The translations under genes were made by a program, and so were the position numbers. This document shows, one piece after another, positions 1-10,210 of a DNA stretch of 64,000 bases (position 1 is its first letter; the number at the start of each line of letters is the position of its first letter). Origin of the DNA: Blepharisma stoltei (lineage: Eukaryota > Ciliophora > Heterotrichea > Heterotrichida > Blepharismidae). The notes beneath the pieces are model-generated. The model did no database searches and was not told the origin of the DNA. It was given only the letters and a program-made list of their open reading frames with translations. The stretch covers positions 310,001 to 374,000 of the forward strand of contig CAJZBQ010000013.1 in NCBI GenBank assembly GCA_914767885.1, in the 5' to 3' direction.

Positions 1-654
1 CAACCAATTCTTGGATACTGGGAAATCCGTGGCATCGCGGAGCCTCTTAGAATGCTTCTTGCTCACTTTGGAGTTGCTTTTGAAGATAAACAATACACCT
101 TTGGCCCTGCTCCAGGTTTCGATAAATCAAATTGGCTCAATGTTAAAGAAACTTTAGGATTTGATTTTCCTAATTTGCCTCATTTTATTGATGAAAACAT
201 CAAGCTAACTGAGAGTTTAGCAATATACGAGTACATCTGTGCCAAATATAATCCATCTTATCTTGGCAATACCATTGCGGAAAAAGCTTATGCGGCTATG
301 ATCACTGGAGTTCTAAAAGATTTCAATAGCCCTATTGGAATGGCTACCTATAGCCAAGATGCAGCAACACTTTTACCCCAAGCTTTAGAAAGTCAAAAAC
401 CAGTGTTAGCAAGATTTGTCAAATATCTTGAAGGAAAAACATTTTTAGTTGGAGATCATCCTACCTATGTCGATTTTTATTTTTATGAGTCACTTGATAG
501 GCTTGATGCTATTGATCCAAGCTATCTAGCTGGAATTTCACCAATATTTGCAGCTTATAAAAGCCATATAAGAAGTTTGGCTCATGTCGAAGAATTTGTT
601 ACGAGACCTAATAGACCACATTTCCAAGGCCCTGCATTTGGTTGGAGAGGATAA
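1..654 (+). CDS. Glutathione S-transferase, mu-like (5' partial)
   Basis: The reading frame is open from base 1 and ends at TAA 652-654, giving 217 residues. The window begins about two codons after the start if the gene matches its downstream copy, which begins MQQPILGYW. The N-terminal thioredoxin-like domain has ILGYWEIRG...EPLRMLL, the mu-class G-site pattern with its Tyr. LGFDFPNLPHFID and the E-S-x-A-I turn (residues about 60-75) are the glutathione-binding loop. The alpha-helical C-terminal domain carries VGDHPTYVDF, the usual N-capping region. The likely role is cytosolic glutathione conjugation of electrophiles. A close paralogue follows 172 bp downstream, so this is a tandem duplication. 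No interruption is seen. Family assignment is firm; substrate is unknown. Confidence 0.93.
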   Translation, partial: QPILGYWEIRGIAEPLRMLLAHFGVAFEDKQYTFGPAPGFDKSNWLNVKETLGFDFPNLPHFIDENIKLTESLAIYEYICAKYNPSYLGNTIAEKAYAAMITGVLKDFNSPIGMATYSQDAATLLPQALESQKPVLARFVKYLEGKTFLVGDHPTYVDFYFYESLDRLDAIDPSYLAGISPIFAAYKSHIRSLAHVEEFVTRPNRPHFQGPAFGWRG

Positions 655-826
655 TAAGCTAATTATATTCCTTTATGATAATAAAATACATTACTATCAC
701 TAATTTTAGCATTACTAACTCAATTTTTATATATCCACAGTAAATATAATTTGGTCAAATCATTTTAATACTAAAATATCTTCCATTTCAAGCCAATACT
801 TTAATTTTTAATAATTAATATCTAAA

Positions 827-1489
827 ATGCAACAGCCAATATTGGGATACTGGGAAGCTCGCGGCTATGCAGAGCCTCTCAGAATGCTTCTTACACATCT
901 AGGGGTTGCGTTTGAAGATAGACTTTATCACTTTGGTCCTGCTCCTGATTTCAACAGATTGGAATGGATTAACGTTAAAGAAACTTTAGGTATGGAATTC
1001 CCAAATTTGCCTTATTTTATTGATGAAAACATCAAGCTAAGCGAAACTTTGGCTATATATGAATACATCTGTGCCAAATATAACCCATCTTATCTTGGGA
1101 ATACCATAGTTGAAAAAGCTTATGTCTCTATGATAACTGGTGTCCTTAGAGATTTAAATAGTCAAGTCAGCAATGCCTGCTATCCCAAAGAAGCAGCAGC
1201 CCTTATTCCTCGAGCTCTTGAAAGTCAAAGGCCAGTGATTGCAAGACTTGTTAAATATCTTGAAGGGAAGACATTTTTAGTTGGAGACCACCCAACATAT
1301 GTTGACTTTTTATTATATGAAATCCTTGACAAGCTTGATGCTATTGATGCAAGCTACTTAGCTGGGATTTCACCATGATTTGTAGCTTATAAGAGGCATA
1401 TAAGAAGCTTAGCACATGTGGAAGAATTCATTTCAAGGCCTAGTAAATCGCATTTGTTCCATGGTCCTATGGCTGGATGGAGCGGATAA
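827..1489 (+). CDS. Glutathione S-transferase, mu-like, second copy
   Basis: This 220-residue protein starts at ATG 827 and ends at TAA 1487-1489. It is the tandem duplicate of the gene at 1-654, with the same ILGYWEARG N-terminus, EFPNLPYFID loop and VGDHPTYVDF helix. TGA at 1376-1378 is in frame and is read as Trp (AGISP-W-FVAYKRHIRSL). The upstream copy has Ile there, and homology runs on unbroken to the end, so it is not a stop. It should be a cytosolic glutathione transferase. The 170 bp upstream are AT-rich and probably hold its promoter. Confidence 0.92.
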
Positions 1490-1735
1490 TTAATTTCAGG
1501 TTATAATCTAATTATTAACGATTTTAAAAAAAAATATTTATGGAAATCTAAGAATTATTAATATTTAAGTTTACCAAATTTTACTATATTTTTAAGCCAC
1601 CAAATATAGTTAAATATTTAAAATTTTTATCTATGATATTTCAAAACCCTTATTTACATTTCTTCTCTGATTTCAATATTTTGCAATATTTTCGTTTCAT
1701 TAAAATAGATATGAAGCTGAGTAATATTGATATAA

Positions 1736-2482
1736 ATGAAATCAGGTTTCAACCTTTTCAGCTTAACCCTAAAAGGCTGGCTCATATTTAGTGGAAGTTT
1801 TATAGCTTTAGGCGGGCTTGGATTTTACTTTTTTAAGGGACCCAGAGCAAGAACCTTGATTCTTGAAGTTCTACCTGAGGAAACACTTATTGACCTCCTT
1901 CATCTCATAAGAAAACAATACTCGAAATACTATAAAAAGAACCAGCTTCATGGCAGAAAGCAGCGAAGAAGGCTTCCTAGAGGCTCTGATGAATATTTCA
2001 AATATGTAAAAGAATGTTTTGGAATTCACAACAAATTATTAGATGATGCAATTGATGAAGTTTTAAGTGGTAAAAATATAAAGCGAGATACATATGAAAA
2101 TTCTATGAAATTATTCAAGCATGAAGCCAGCATATCAGAAGCTTATCAAGATATCCGAAAAATCGTCAATAAAGGCCCAGTTTCACTAGACTTGACTCCT
2201 GACAAACTCCATGAGATCCTTACATTTTATAGGAATAGACTGGACGCGGAATCCCCATCTCAAAGCCCATATTCTCTGCCTTTAACACTAACACTTATAG
2301 AAGATGACGTATATGAAGCATTTAGAGTAGAAATTGAAGAAATAGAAAGAGCTTTTGACATGTATTGGGATATGCTGAAAGAATTCGACCCATTAATCCA
2401 GACTATTTGTCAAGCCAAGCTGATAGATGAAGTAGAAGATATAGAAATCCCTACAATTAGGGAAAGACGGAGCTTCGAATAG
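1736..2482 (+). CDS. Unknown membrane-anchored protein
   Basis: ATG 1736 to TAG 2480-2482, 248 residues. Residues about 10-32 form one hydrophobic segment (LKGWLIFSGSFIALGGLGFYFF) followed by basic residues, which suggests an N-terminal membrane anchor or signal anchor. The rest is hydrophilic and predicted helical, with a basic stretch (GRKQRRRLPRG) near residue 75 and an acidic C-terminal half. I do not recognise the family. The gene runs toward the potassium-channel gene, whose stop codon lies only about 36 bp away on the other strand. Confidence 0.7.
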   Translation: MKSGFNLFSLTLKGWLIFSGSFIALGGLGFYFFKGPRARTLILEVLPEETLIDLLHLIRKQYSKYYKKNQLHGRKQRRRLPRGSDEYFKYVKECFGIHNKLLDDAIDEVLSGKNIKRDTYENSMKLFKHEASISEAYQDIRKIVNKGPVSLDLTPDKLHEILTFYRNRLDAESPSQSPYSLPLTLTLIEDDVYEAFRVEIEEIERAFDMYWDMLKEFDPLIQTICQAKLIDEVEDIEIPTIRERRSFE

Positions 2483-2518
2483 AATAATAAATATTTGGCT
2501 AGAAATTATTTTAAAATT

Positions 2519-4183
2519 TTACAGTTTATATTTTAGAGAAGCATATTTATCGATTTCTTCCTCCACAATTTCCATGCTTTTTATTGCAGTTTTTAAAGCT
2601 TCTTTCGATTTCTTCTGAGAGCGAGTTATTTCATGTATTTGATCTTTTAAATCGTGAGCTTGCTTATTCTTTTTAATAGAGTTTAGAATTAAATATTATG
2701 CGTTTATAGGGTGAATTTTGTTGTAAATAAAACAATAATGATTAATAAATAAAATTTATTCAATGATTGTTATATAAATAAAAAAATTAATTGTTTCGAA
2801 TTTGATATTAAGTCCTTCACTCAAAACTCTTAACATTTCTTCAGTTGACTGCTCTGCAAATAATGCAAGTCTAAATGAATTTTACTTTTTTTGTTCCTTA
2901 AATTTTTCATAATGAATTCTCATCTCATAAGTTTTTTCTCTTCTCTCGTGTAAATATTTTTGCTGCTTTCCTCCATGCTTTATCAGAAGATATCGCTGGT
3001 AAGCAGCTCTTATAAACTTTGCGGCGTGGATTTTTGCATTTTCCATAGCAGTAGTCCTTCCCAAATAATTATATACTTTTTCTTCACCTTTATTAAAAGC
3101 GGTATAATTGGATAGAGTTACAACCATTAAAGTAATGTTAAAAATCCCCCAAAAGCAAGCTAAAACTGAAATAAATCTTCCTATATGTGTCCTAGCATAG
3201 AAATCTCCATATCCGACCGTTGTCATAGTGATTATAATGACCCACATGGCATTCCAAATATAATTAAAATCTTGGCTTTGGTTTGGATTATTTTTCGTAT
3301 AAGGTCTTTCAAAAATCCTTATAGCTAACCCAAAAACCACAAGATTTGTAATCATGCTAAAACCTAATAAGAAATAAGGCCGATCCTTTAATAAGGATTT
3401 GATGGAAAACAAAATACTTGCATCACATCCATAAACGCTACAAATTGCTTGGGATTTTTTAGATGACCATGTAGAATAGTGGTAAAAAAGCCTGAAAACT
3501 AAATATACCCTTATTAGCATTCAGCAAGCACATATAGAGTCCATACTTTGTATTAAAACACCATTTAACTGTTGGAATTCTATAGAATAGTCACTTCCTG
3601 GGGGCCAGTGAATAGCACAGACCACAAGTTCGACTAATAAAAACCCAAAATGCTTGCTTTTAAAATAAGAAGGTACCTCTACATCTAAACCGATTTTCTT
3701 TTCTCTCATAATACTATATGAAGTTTTCGATCGAAAAATCAGTAAAATTAATAAAACTCCTGTAGAAACTGACACAAAAAGTCTTAACGAGTCTCCGTTG
3801 CTCGTAGTGACGTCGTCATTGCTATAATTTTCTTCGTATTCTACCATAGCGACAACTAGTCCTGCAATAGCAATAATTGCAATAAGTGAGTCATAAACCT
3901 TCAGCAATTTAGAATCACGATCAACCTTATCAATTTTTCTTTCAAGTAGCCTTCTCTTGCTAACATCGACTACAATATCTGGATTCGTATCAACGCTATT
4001 GGAAGATGCAGAAGATCGAGAAGTTTCACTTGATAAGTACTCAGACTGCAATGAATTTTCCCCTTCAGAGCGAATAGCTTCGTTATTTCCCATAGGGTTG
4101 ACTGCTTCAGAGATTCTTCGGAAGTATTGAGCTCCATGAAAAGCCCCTAGGCCTTGTCCTGCACCTGTTAATATTGATGCCAT
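2519..4183 (-). CDS. Potassium channel, six-TM type, possibly Ca2+-activated (SK-like)
   Basis: After removing the intron 2871-2885 and IES 2674-2787 the CDS is 512 codons (511 aa). It starts at 4181-4183 and stops at 2519-2521. TGA at 3521-3523 is Trp and joins the two long open segments. Several hydrophobic segments precede the pore loop. The loop carries the selectivity filter TVGYGD and is followed by an S6-like helix (ISVLACFWGIFNITLMVV). A cytoplasmic stretch after S6 (AKFIRAAYQRYLLIK) is amphipathic and could bind calmodulin, as in SK channels. The C-terminus is a charged coiled coil. The likely role is K+ conductance across a cell or cilium membrane. The SK assignment is tentative; the potassium-channel assignment is firm. 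Confidence 0.87.
2674..2787 (-). other. IES, 114 bp, in potassium channel gene
   Basis: The element is flanked by ATTAA repeats. In gene orientation the left flank reads GAAACAATTAAT and the right flank TCTATTAAAAAG. It contains in-frame stops, and removal between the TA copies joins FETI to KKNKQAHDL in the same coding phase. Confidence 0.75.
2871..2885 (-). other. 15-nt intron in potassium channel gene
   Basis: In gene orientation it starts GTAAAA and ends TTTAG, exactly 15 nt. Without splicing the frame stops at once; with splicing it continues LALFAEQSTEEML. Confidence 0.85.
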
Positions 4184-4276
4184 TCTATGTTATAATTAAA
4201 TAATTATTATCATCAAGCAGAGCTTTTTCATTGCAAATTAAGCACTTTTTCAGTAAAATCAATGAAATATTACTAA

Positions 4277-4714
4277 TTAAGCTGAACAATCTTTAGCAAA
4301 GTGCCCAAATTCATGACAGCGATAACACCTAGAGCCACCTCTACGATCTAAAGGAGCTTCAGTTTGTCCGCAATTCCTAGCTATATGTCCAGCTTGTCCA
4401 CAATTATAGCACACTGAATCCCCTGTCGAAGAGCATTCTTTAGACATATGCCCGAATTCCCCACATTTGTAGCACCTCGGACAATTTTTTGACACGTGTC
4501 CAGATCCATTACAACGGTAGCATTTAATATCTCGACCGACTTGTTCTGAGCAATCTTTTGCCCTGTGATCAGAACTTCCACAATTGTGGCATTTTACTGA
4601 CTCAGAGCATTCATTTTGAGTGTGGCCAAGCTTGTGACAGTTAAAACAAGCTTTTTCTTCACTTGGACAATCTCTGGCGCGGTGGCCTATACCTCCACAT
4701 CTATAGCAATTCAT
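4277..4714 (-). CDS. CCHC zinc-knuckle protein (CNBP/Gis2-like)
   Basis: A 145-residue protein made almost wholly of seven C-x2-C-x4-H-x4-C zinc knuckles, for example CYRCGGIGHRARDC at the N-terminus and CYRCHEFGHFAKDC at the C-terminus. This matches the CNBP/Gis2/HexBP family, which binds single-stranded nucleic acid and acts in translation and RNA metabolism. It is uninterrupted. It sits upstream of the potassium-channel gene on the same strand, 93 bp away, and divergently from the NEK kinase at 5005. A retroviral Gag origin is unlikely because no other Gag or Pol sequence is near. Confidence 0.92.
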   Translation of the reverse strand: MNCYRCGGIGHRARDCPSEEKACFNCHKLGHTQNECSESVKCHNCGSSDHRAKDCSEQVGRDIKCYRCNGSGHVSKNCPRCYKCGEFGHMSKECSSTGDSVCYNCGQAGHIARNCGQTEAPLDRRGGSRCYRCHEFGHFAKDCSA

Positions 4715-5004
4715 TTTTATCCATTTTTAGAGTTTAGTCAGAGCAAAGGATATCTTTAAATTTTCTTGGATTATTGTGAAGATTGCCACAGTTTCTAAGC
4801 TTTAAGCTGATTATTGGGCTGTATTTCTGATAAATTTCTTTTATTTATCTTTGTTTTAATTTTTATGATGGCTGATCTTCTGTATCTAATTGAAAATTAA
4901 ATTTTGGTAGAAATCTGCGTCATAAACTATTTTCTTTAAAACCTCAGATTTTACTATAAGTGCAATAAATTCCTTTTTTTTTGTTATAAAATTAGTTTAT
5001 TATA
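4715..5004. other. AT-rich intergenic region between divergent genes
   Basis: About 290 bp between the start codons of the zinc-knuckle gene (-) and the NEK kinase (+). It presumably holds both promoters. I see no repeat or distinct motif. Confidence 0.5.
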
Positions 5005-6906
5005 ATGTCACTTACCCTGTGTATTTATGATAATAGCTACTTTTCGGTATTTAAAAAATTTAACAAGAATAAAAAATTTTATATAAATAAATTCTCGAAA
5101 ATCAAAATGAATTGTTTAATTTTATTCACTAAAGATCAAAAGAGAAAAAATCACAGACAAAAGATTCCACGCTTTATCCTTTATAAACAAATGGAGTTAG
5201 AGATTTTGAAATCATACAAAAACTCGGAGAAGGAGCTTATTCCCAAGTTTTCAAAGTCAAAAGAATTTCAGATTCACAAATTTATGCCCTAAAAAAAGTC
5301 AGATTTGCACCTTTAAAGGAAAAAGAAAAAACCAACGCTTTAAACGAGGTCAGAATTCTTGCTTCTATCAGTCATCCAAACATAATTGGCTATAAAGAAG
5401 CTACACAAATAAAATGGCGACGACACCGACCCGTCCTCTCCCGGAACTGTGGCGAGATTTGGGGACCTTGCTGCGGCCTGAAGCCAATCCGCCCAGGGAA
5501 AGGTCTGGAATGGGTAGTGGCAGTTTGTGCCCGGCTAGGTTTCCCTCCAAGTCCAGCAACGACGATCCTAGAGTCGTCCCGATAGGACACGGGGCAAAAA
5601 GGGTTTTTCCTCTAGGGACCGCTAGTGCCAATTTGGAGGGCATGGCAGGAGCCAACAAGAGCTAAGGAGTTAATCCTTAGCTCTAACCCTAGTCTGGCGA
5701 CGTGAAGCACGGTGACCCAGTTCGCCTACTTCTGGGGTAGCATGATCAAGCCCCATGACCGGAAGGAGCTGAGTGGTAGCCTGTGGCACTTAGGTGCACA
5801 CTGGGAGCAGGGTAAGGAAAGCAAGCGAGGCGTCCAAAAGGCGGAAGAAAAGGACCTTCGGTCCTGGCCGGGAGCTACTCTATAAATTTAACTAAGACTA
5901 AGACTAAGGCTATAAAGAAGCTTTCGTTGATGAATCTTCACGAAGCTTATGGTAATTTTTACCTAGCATCATCATGGAATTTGCAGATGGAGGAGATCTC
6001 CTATCAAAAATTCGGCAACATAGAGACCAAGGCACAAGATTTTCAGAAAACGAAATATGGGATATTTTAATCCAAATGGTCAAAGGAGTTAAAGCTTTAC
6101 ATGACATGTCTGTCCTCCACAGAGACCTTAAGTGTGCAAATGTATTTATATGCAATAATGGGAATGTAAAAATTGGAGACATGAATGTCTCAAAAGTTTC
6201 AAGCGGAGAATTAGCTTACACACAGACTGGGACACCTTATTATGCTAGTCCTGAAGTATGGAGAGACCAGCCATATGACTTAAAAAGCGATATTTGGTCT
6301 TTAGGATGTGTGATTTATGAAGCCATTATGCTAATTCCGCCTTTTCGAGCTAATGATATGAGCAGTTTATATCAAAAAGTTACGAAAGGGCATTATCCAC
6401 CAATTTCGAAAATTTATTCAGCTTATTTGGCTAATACAGTTAAAGATTTGCTACAAGTGAACCCAGCACTAAGACCTAATTGCCAACAGATTTTAGATAA
6501 TCCAAATGTGCATCGGCATCTAAAAGGAGAAAATGAAGATAAAGGCGACCCAAATGTTTTATTAAGAACTATTCCTTTCCGCCCTGTTAATATCATTAGA
6601 TTTGAGCTATTTTTCTTATAATATTATTTTAAAATTAATGGAAAACTCTATATAACTTTACCAAGGAATTTTTTAAATCTAGCGAATAGGCTTCCAGCTG
6701 CGAAATATAGACATGTTAGTGCAGAAACCGAAAGAATTCCTGGATCAAGATATCAATCTCCAGGTTCTTTTGATGCAAAAAGAACGATCACTAGAGATTC
6801 AGATTTTAAGTTACCGCCTCTAATCAGACCCAAAGTGCAGAGTCGTCAACCTCTTGATCAGAAAATCCAGGTTTTAAGAGGTAGAATTGCTCAGAAAGTG
6901 CGTTAA
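5005..6906 (+). CDS. NEK: NEK-family Ser/Thr protein kinase
   Basis: The gene reads as 367 codons (366 aa) once four segments are removed: IES 5013-5197, a retroelement-like insert with one target copy (5403-5922), the 15-nt intron 5952-5966 and IES 6570-6650. ATG 5005 then gives MSL-RDFEIIQKLGEGAYSQVF, a typical NEK start with the glycine loop. The ATP-site Lys is in YALKKV, the catalytic loop is HRDLKCAN, and the Mg site is DMN, where most kinases have DFG or DLG. The activation segment TGTPYYASPEVW and SDIWSLGCVIYE follow. The C-terminal RTI-TLPRNF...NRLPAAKYR tail is NEK-like. NEKs act at centrosomes, basal bodies and cilia. It is intact only after DNA excision and splicing. Confidence 0.9.
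5013..5197 (+). other. IES, 185 bp, after codon 3 of NEK kinase
   Basis: TA copies lie at 5013-5014 and 5198-5199. Removal joins ATG TCA CTT to AGA GAT TTT GAA (MSLRDFE), restoring the family start; the unexcised frame stops. No repeat similarity is evident. Confidence 0.75.
5388..5922 (+). mobile_element. Retroelement-like (SINE/short LINE) insert E1 in NEK kinase
   Basis: A 505-bp GC-rich segment (5403-5907) sits in an AT-rich gene and is flanked by perfect 15-bp direct repeats GGCTATAAAGAAGCT (5388-5402 and 5908-5922). Its 3' end is AT-rich and then repeats ACTAAG three times, the sort of short-repeat tail seen on some non-LTR elements. Its internal motif CACGGTGACCCA is shared, with changes, with insert E2 in Hsp70. 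It has no protein I recognise. Removing the insert and one repeat restores the kinase frame exactly (NIIGYKEA-FVDESS). The duplicated target happens to contain TA. Confidence 0.8.
5952..5966 (+). other. 15-nt intron in NEK kinase
   Basis: GTAAT...CCTAG, 15 nt. Removal joins SRSL to CIIMEFADGGDL, the kinase hinge. Confidence 0.88.
6570..6650 (+). other. IES, 81 bp, in NEK kinase
   Basis: TA copies at 6570-6571 and 6651-6652. It contains an in-frame TAA; removal gives RTI-TLPRNFLNLANRL, the expected NEK C-terminal extension. Confidence 0.75.
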
Positions 6907-6994
6907 AATTTGGAATAATTAAATTGCAAAATATGATTTAATAGTAAAAAATATTATTTTAATTAAAAAAAAAATATGAATTAAAATAAATAAA

Positions 6995-8735
6995 TTATTT
7001 TATTATATTTTGCCTTGTTTCTGCAAGAAATAGAACACAAGCGGTATCTATTAGAAAAGAAATAGAATAAATAGCTAATGCAATTTCTTTTCCTCCTGGA
7101 ATATCAAGCAAAACTCCTGTAATGGTAGGAGATATAATTCCTCCTATCCTTGCAGCTGAAAATAGCCAGCCACTAGCAGTATTTCTAATTTCTGTAGGAT
7201 AGGATTCAGGTGTAACCGTATAAAGGCACCCATATCCCATTAGTACAACAAGACTCATAAGTGATGTGCAAATCACAACTAAAACTACATTGCCAGATAG
7301 CAAAAATAAAAACACAAATAAAGCTGCTGAAAATTCACAAGCTGCTAGTGTTTTCACTCTCCCAAATTTTGTATTAACTAAGTACGCTGCCAGAAAAACA
7401 CCTGGAATCCCGAATAATTGTTGAATAAAAATTGCAATGTACTGTGTCAATTTTGAATATTCACTTAAAAATCTAGGCATAAACATCAAAACATTCACAT
7501 ATCCGAACATTTTGGTAAAATAAATAACTGTCAGCAACAAGCTAGCTCTTAGATGATCTCTATGAAATAGCATTTTATAGGAATTTGATTTAGGTTTTGA
7601 AACGGAATTTTCATTTAAAATTGGATCAATTAGTGCAACTACTGCTTCATCTTTGCCATTAACAGCAGCTATTTTTTTAAGTATTTTTTCTGAATTTTCT
7701 TTACTTCCTTTACTCCCCTCTCCTAAGCGAACAAAACCATTAGAAAATCCCTATTTTTTGGGTAAAAATCCACCCTCCGTGATCGAACAAAAAATTTTTT
7801 TAATATAAAAACTTTATGTAAAAAAAATTGATATATAAGTGATAATTAACATAACGAAATCTCTAGCTAATTCTATTTAATTTTAAACAGCTTGCGTTTT
7901 AAAACATAAATTTTGCAAATTAAATTAATTTTCACTTCTCAACTTTTAAAAATTAGAATTTTTTTTGAACTTTGAAAACAAAAAATTCTATAAAATATTT
8001 TATATATAAATTTTTTTAAAAAAAATGAAAATTAACCCCCTCCTTGATCAAACAAAATTTTTTTGTTCGCTCACGGAGGGGGGAGTTAGCGAAATAATAG
8101 CTGGGGGTGTCATCCATATCCAGCCTATATATAAAAATTAGCAAATCGTAGAAAAATATAAAGGAAATGATAAGTCTTCAGTTTGCGATTTCAGAATAGT
8201 TAAATAATTCTACAAGAACACATATTAAAGCTACAAATGCACCACCCATCCCAAAAAATGAAGACAGAGCAGTCACGTAGCCAGAGTTCTTCGGTGGGCA
8301 GAATTCTTTAAAAACTACACCAGACACAACAAGTTCGCCTGACACTCCGATGCCTATGATAAATGCACAAATAATGAATAATACGAGAGAAAACGAAAAA
8401 ATCATGAATAAGCTAAAAATAACTACAATAAGTAAGCTTTTTTTAAAAGAAAACATCCTTCCATATCGATCTGCCCAATATCCTCATAAAACAGATCCTG
8501 CAAGCATGCCTATTTGATATAAAGTCCCAATAAATCCTCTTAATGAGTTTGATATATCTCATTCATGTGAGATACTTGAAAGTATTATACCTATAAGAAC
8601 TACTCATAGTTGACTATTTGTTCAAGCCTAAATTTAAATTACGAGTCCACATTGGATGAATTTTCTCTTTTGATAACTTCCTCAGCCAATTTTGTCTAAA
8701 CACTGCGCTGTTGTAAGCATTGTCTCGTTTGACAT
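6995..8735 (-). CDS. Major facilitator superfamily transporter (SV2/SLC22-like)
   Basis: After removing MITE IES 7711-8086 and the 15-nt intron 8628-8642 the CDS is 450 codons (449 aa), with start at 8733-8735 and stop at 6995-6997. Several TGA codons are Trp. The protein has about 12 hydrophobic segments. Typical MFS motifs are GYWADRYGRM between helices 2 and 3, and the PES-x2-P-TEIRNTA loop late in the protein, as in SV2 and organic-ion or sugar transporters. The central cytosolic loop (DDTPSYYFA-KGSKENSEKILKKIA) spans the MITE junction and reads smoothly. The substrate cannot be told. It is probably at the plasma or vacuole membrane. Confidence 0.88.
7711..8088 (-). mobile_element. MITE family 1, reverse orientation, as IES in MFS gene
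   Basis: 376 bp plus a duplicated TTA (7710-7712 and 8086-8088). The ends are CTCCCC and GGGGAG runs. Near the right end lies a hairpin of CTCCTTGATCAAAC against GTTCGCTCACGGAG, and the left end has two further copies of the GTGAGCGAAC-type motif. Excision leaves TTA and joins the transporter frame. Same family as 11236-11613. Confidence 0.9.
8628..8642 (-). other. 15-nt intron in MFS gene
   Basis: In gene orientation GTAATTTAAATTTAG. Splicing joins QCGL to AWTNSQLWVVL, opening the first transmembrane helix. Confidence 0.88.
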
Positions 8736-8938
8736 TTTTATTATAACGACGTGTCGTTGAAATATTGATTTATTTATAATATAAATTTAATATTAATTGT
8801 TGTGCGGCTTATTTAAAAACTTAAATATTTTTGAGAAAGAACGTAAATGATGAAAAATACCATAGCAGAAATGGTCAGAAGCTTAAATAAGCATTATCAT
8901 TTTCATTTTTAGAAACTTCTTTATAATTATTAACAGTT

Positions 8939-9856
8939 ATGGCTTATACTGCTTCTCCAGCACAATTTCTTTCAACTGAAGACCATCTCCGCAAAATGCT
9001 CAGCAAAACAGGCGGCCCAAGTTTCGGAACCGATGTCAAATACTTGCCTCGTAATTCTCATTCTCCTTTTGGTGACTTTCCCTCAGGCTATGTGATTCCT
9101 TCAAAACGCATTTCAACTGAATTCAATTTAAGCCCAGTTCATGAAGCATCACAAGCTGCAAGCCAGCCTAATGAATTTGTCAAAAAAGGCAAAGGTTCAG
9201 GAGGCAAAACTTCTTCATTATTCCATGGAAGAGAACAGCCAATAGAAACTCCTCCTAGAGCTGGAGCTTTTAACAGAAGACAAATCCCACCGAGTGAATT
9301 CAGGAGATTTTATGACCGTGGAGACCTTCCTATAGCTATAAGTCATGGAACAGGCAATAAAATTGCATGGAAAGTTCCAGTGGAACAGCTAGATTATCAT
9401 CACTATTTACCTATTTTCTTTGACGGGATAAGAGAAAAGCATGACCCTTATAGGTTTTTGGCTATACAAGGAGTTCATGATATGCTTGAACATGGAGGTA
9501 ATAAAGTTCTGCCTGTAATTCCTCAGCTTATTATTCCAATAAAAACCGCTTTGAATACTCGAGACGCTGATATTATCAGTGTAGTCTTAAAAGTATTGCA
9601 AAAATTGGTAACGTGTGCAGATATGATCGGAGAAGCTTTAGTACCTTATTATAGGCAGATTTTGCCGATATTTAATATTTTCAAGCAAAAAAATATAAAT
9701 TCTGGAGACAAGATTGATTATTCACAAAGAAAGAGACAAAATATAGGAGAGCTTATACAAGAAACATTAGAATTGCTGGAAACTACAGGTGGAGAAGACG
9801 CATTTATTAACATCAAATATATGATACCAACTTATGAAAGCTGCGTATTGAACTAA
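8939..9856 (+). CDS. PACRG: Parkin co-regulated gene protein (PACRG)
   Basis: A 305-residue uninterrupted frame. From about residue 115 it matches [16 protein letters not shown], then [20 protein letters not shown], and an armadillo-like helical core with [20 protein letters not shown] and ALNTRD. The C-terminus [14 protein letters not shown] is also typical. PACRG is an inner-junction protein of ciliary doublet microtubules, binding where the B-tubule meets the A-tubule. The first 110 residues are a low-complexity extension. It fits a ciliated organism and needs no excision. Confidence 0.96.
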   Translation: MAYTASPAQFLSTEDHLRKMLSKTGGPSFGTDVKYLPRNSHSPFGDFPSGYVIPSKRISTEFNLSPVHEASQAASQPNEFVKKGKGSGGKTSSLFHGREQPIETPPRAGAFNRRQIPPSEFRRFYDRGDLPIAISHGTGNKIAWKVPVEQLDYHHYLPIFFDGIREKHDPYRFLAIQGVHDMLEHGGNKVLPVIPQLIIPIKTALNTRDADIISVVLKVLQKLVTCADMIGEALVPYYRQILPIFNIFKQKNINSGDKIDYSQRKRQNIGELIQETLELLETTGGEDAFINIKYMIPTYESCVLN

Positions 9857-10210
9857 ATAATAAATTATTAGGAAAATTACGAATAATTTGCCTACATTAA
9901 ATGGGATTGCTATATTTATTTTTGGCTTCAATTTTTAGCTCTAAATATTTTTACTGTAAATATTTTAATATCTTTATAATCCTCATAATCATCAATTTTT
10001 CATAATTTCACGAATTCTTCTGTATGATTTGATACCAAAATAGATCGAAACGGTTTTCGCATAATTTATTCCTTTGCAATTTCCATTAAAATTATACAAA
10101 ACTATTACTTTCTCCTACTTTACGTTGTTTTTTAAAAAATCATCACACATTAGTTTAAATAAATACCTAAACCAAAGCAGTTATTCATATTAATCAGTGA
10201 TAATAATAAA
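9857..10210. other. Intergenic region with a possible 48-codon reverse ORF
   Basis: A small reverse-strand frame runs from ATG at 10060-10062 to TAA at 9916-9918. It has two TGA codons as Trp and encodes MRKPFRSILVSNHTEEF and onward. It has no recognised family and may be chance. The rest is AT-rich. Confidence 0.3.

Noticed and set aside
1376-1378. Apparent premature stop in the second GST
   Set aside because: TGA is Trp in this genome and homology continues to a TAA at 1487-1489.
4277-4714. CCHC knuckles as a retroviral Gag remnant
   Set aside because: Seven tandem knuckles in a 145-aa protein fit CNBP/Gis2, and no protease, RT or LTR is near.
5390-5665. Open frames of 66-85 codons on both strands inside the GC-rich insert in the NEK kinase
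   Set aside because: They overlap one another in several frames, match no family, and lie within a 505-bp insert with a clear target duplication; GC-rich DNA has few stops by chance.
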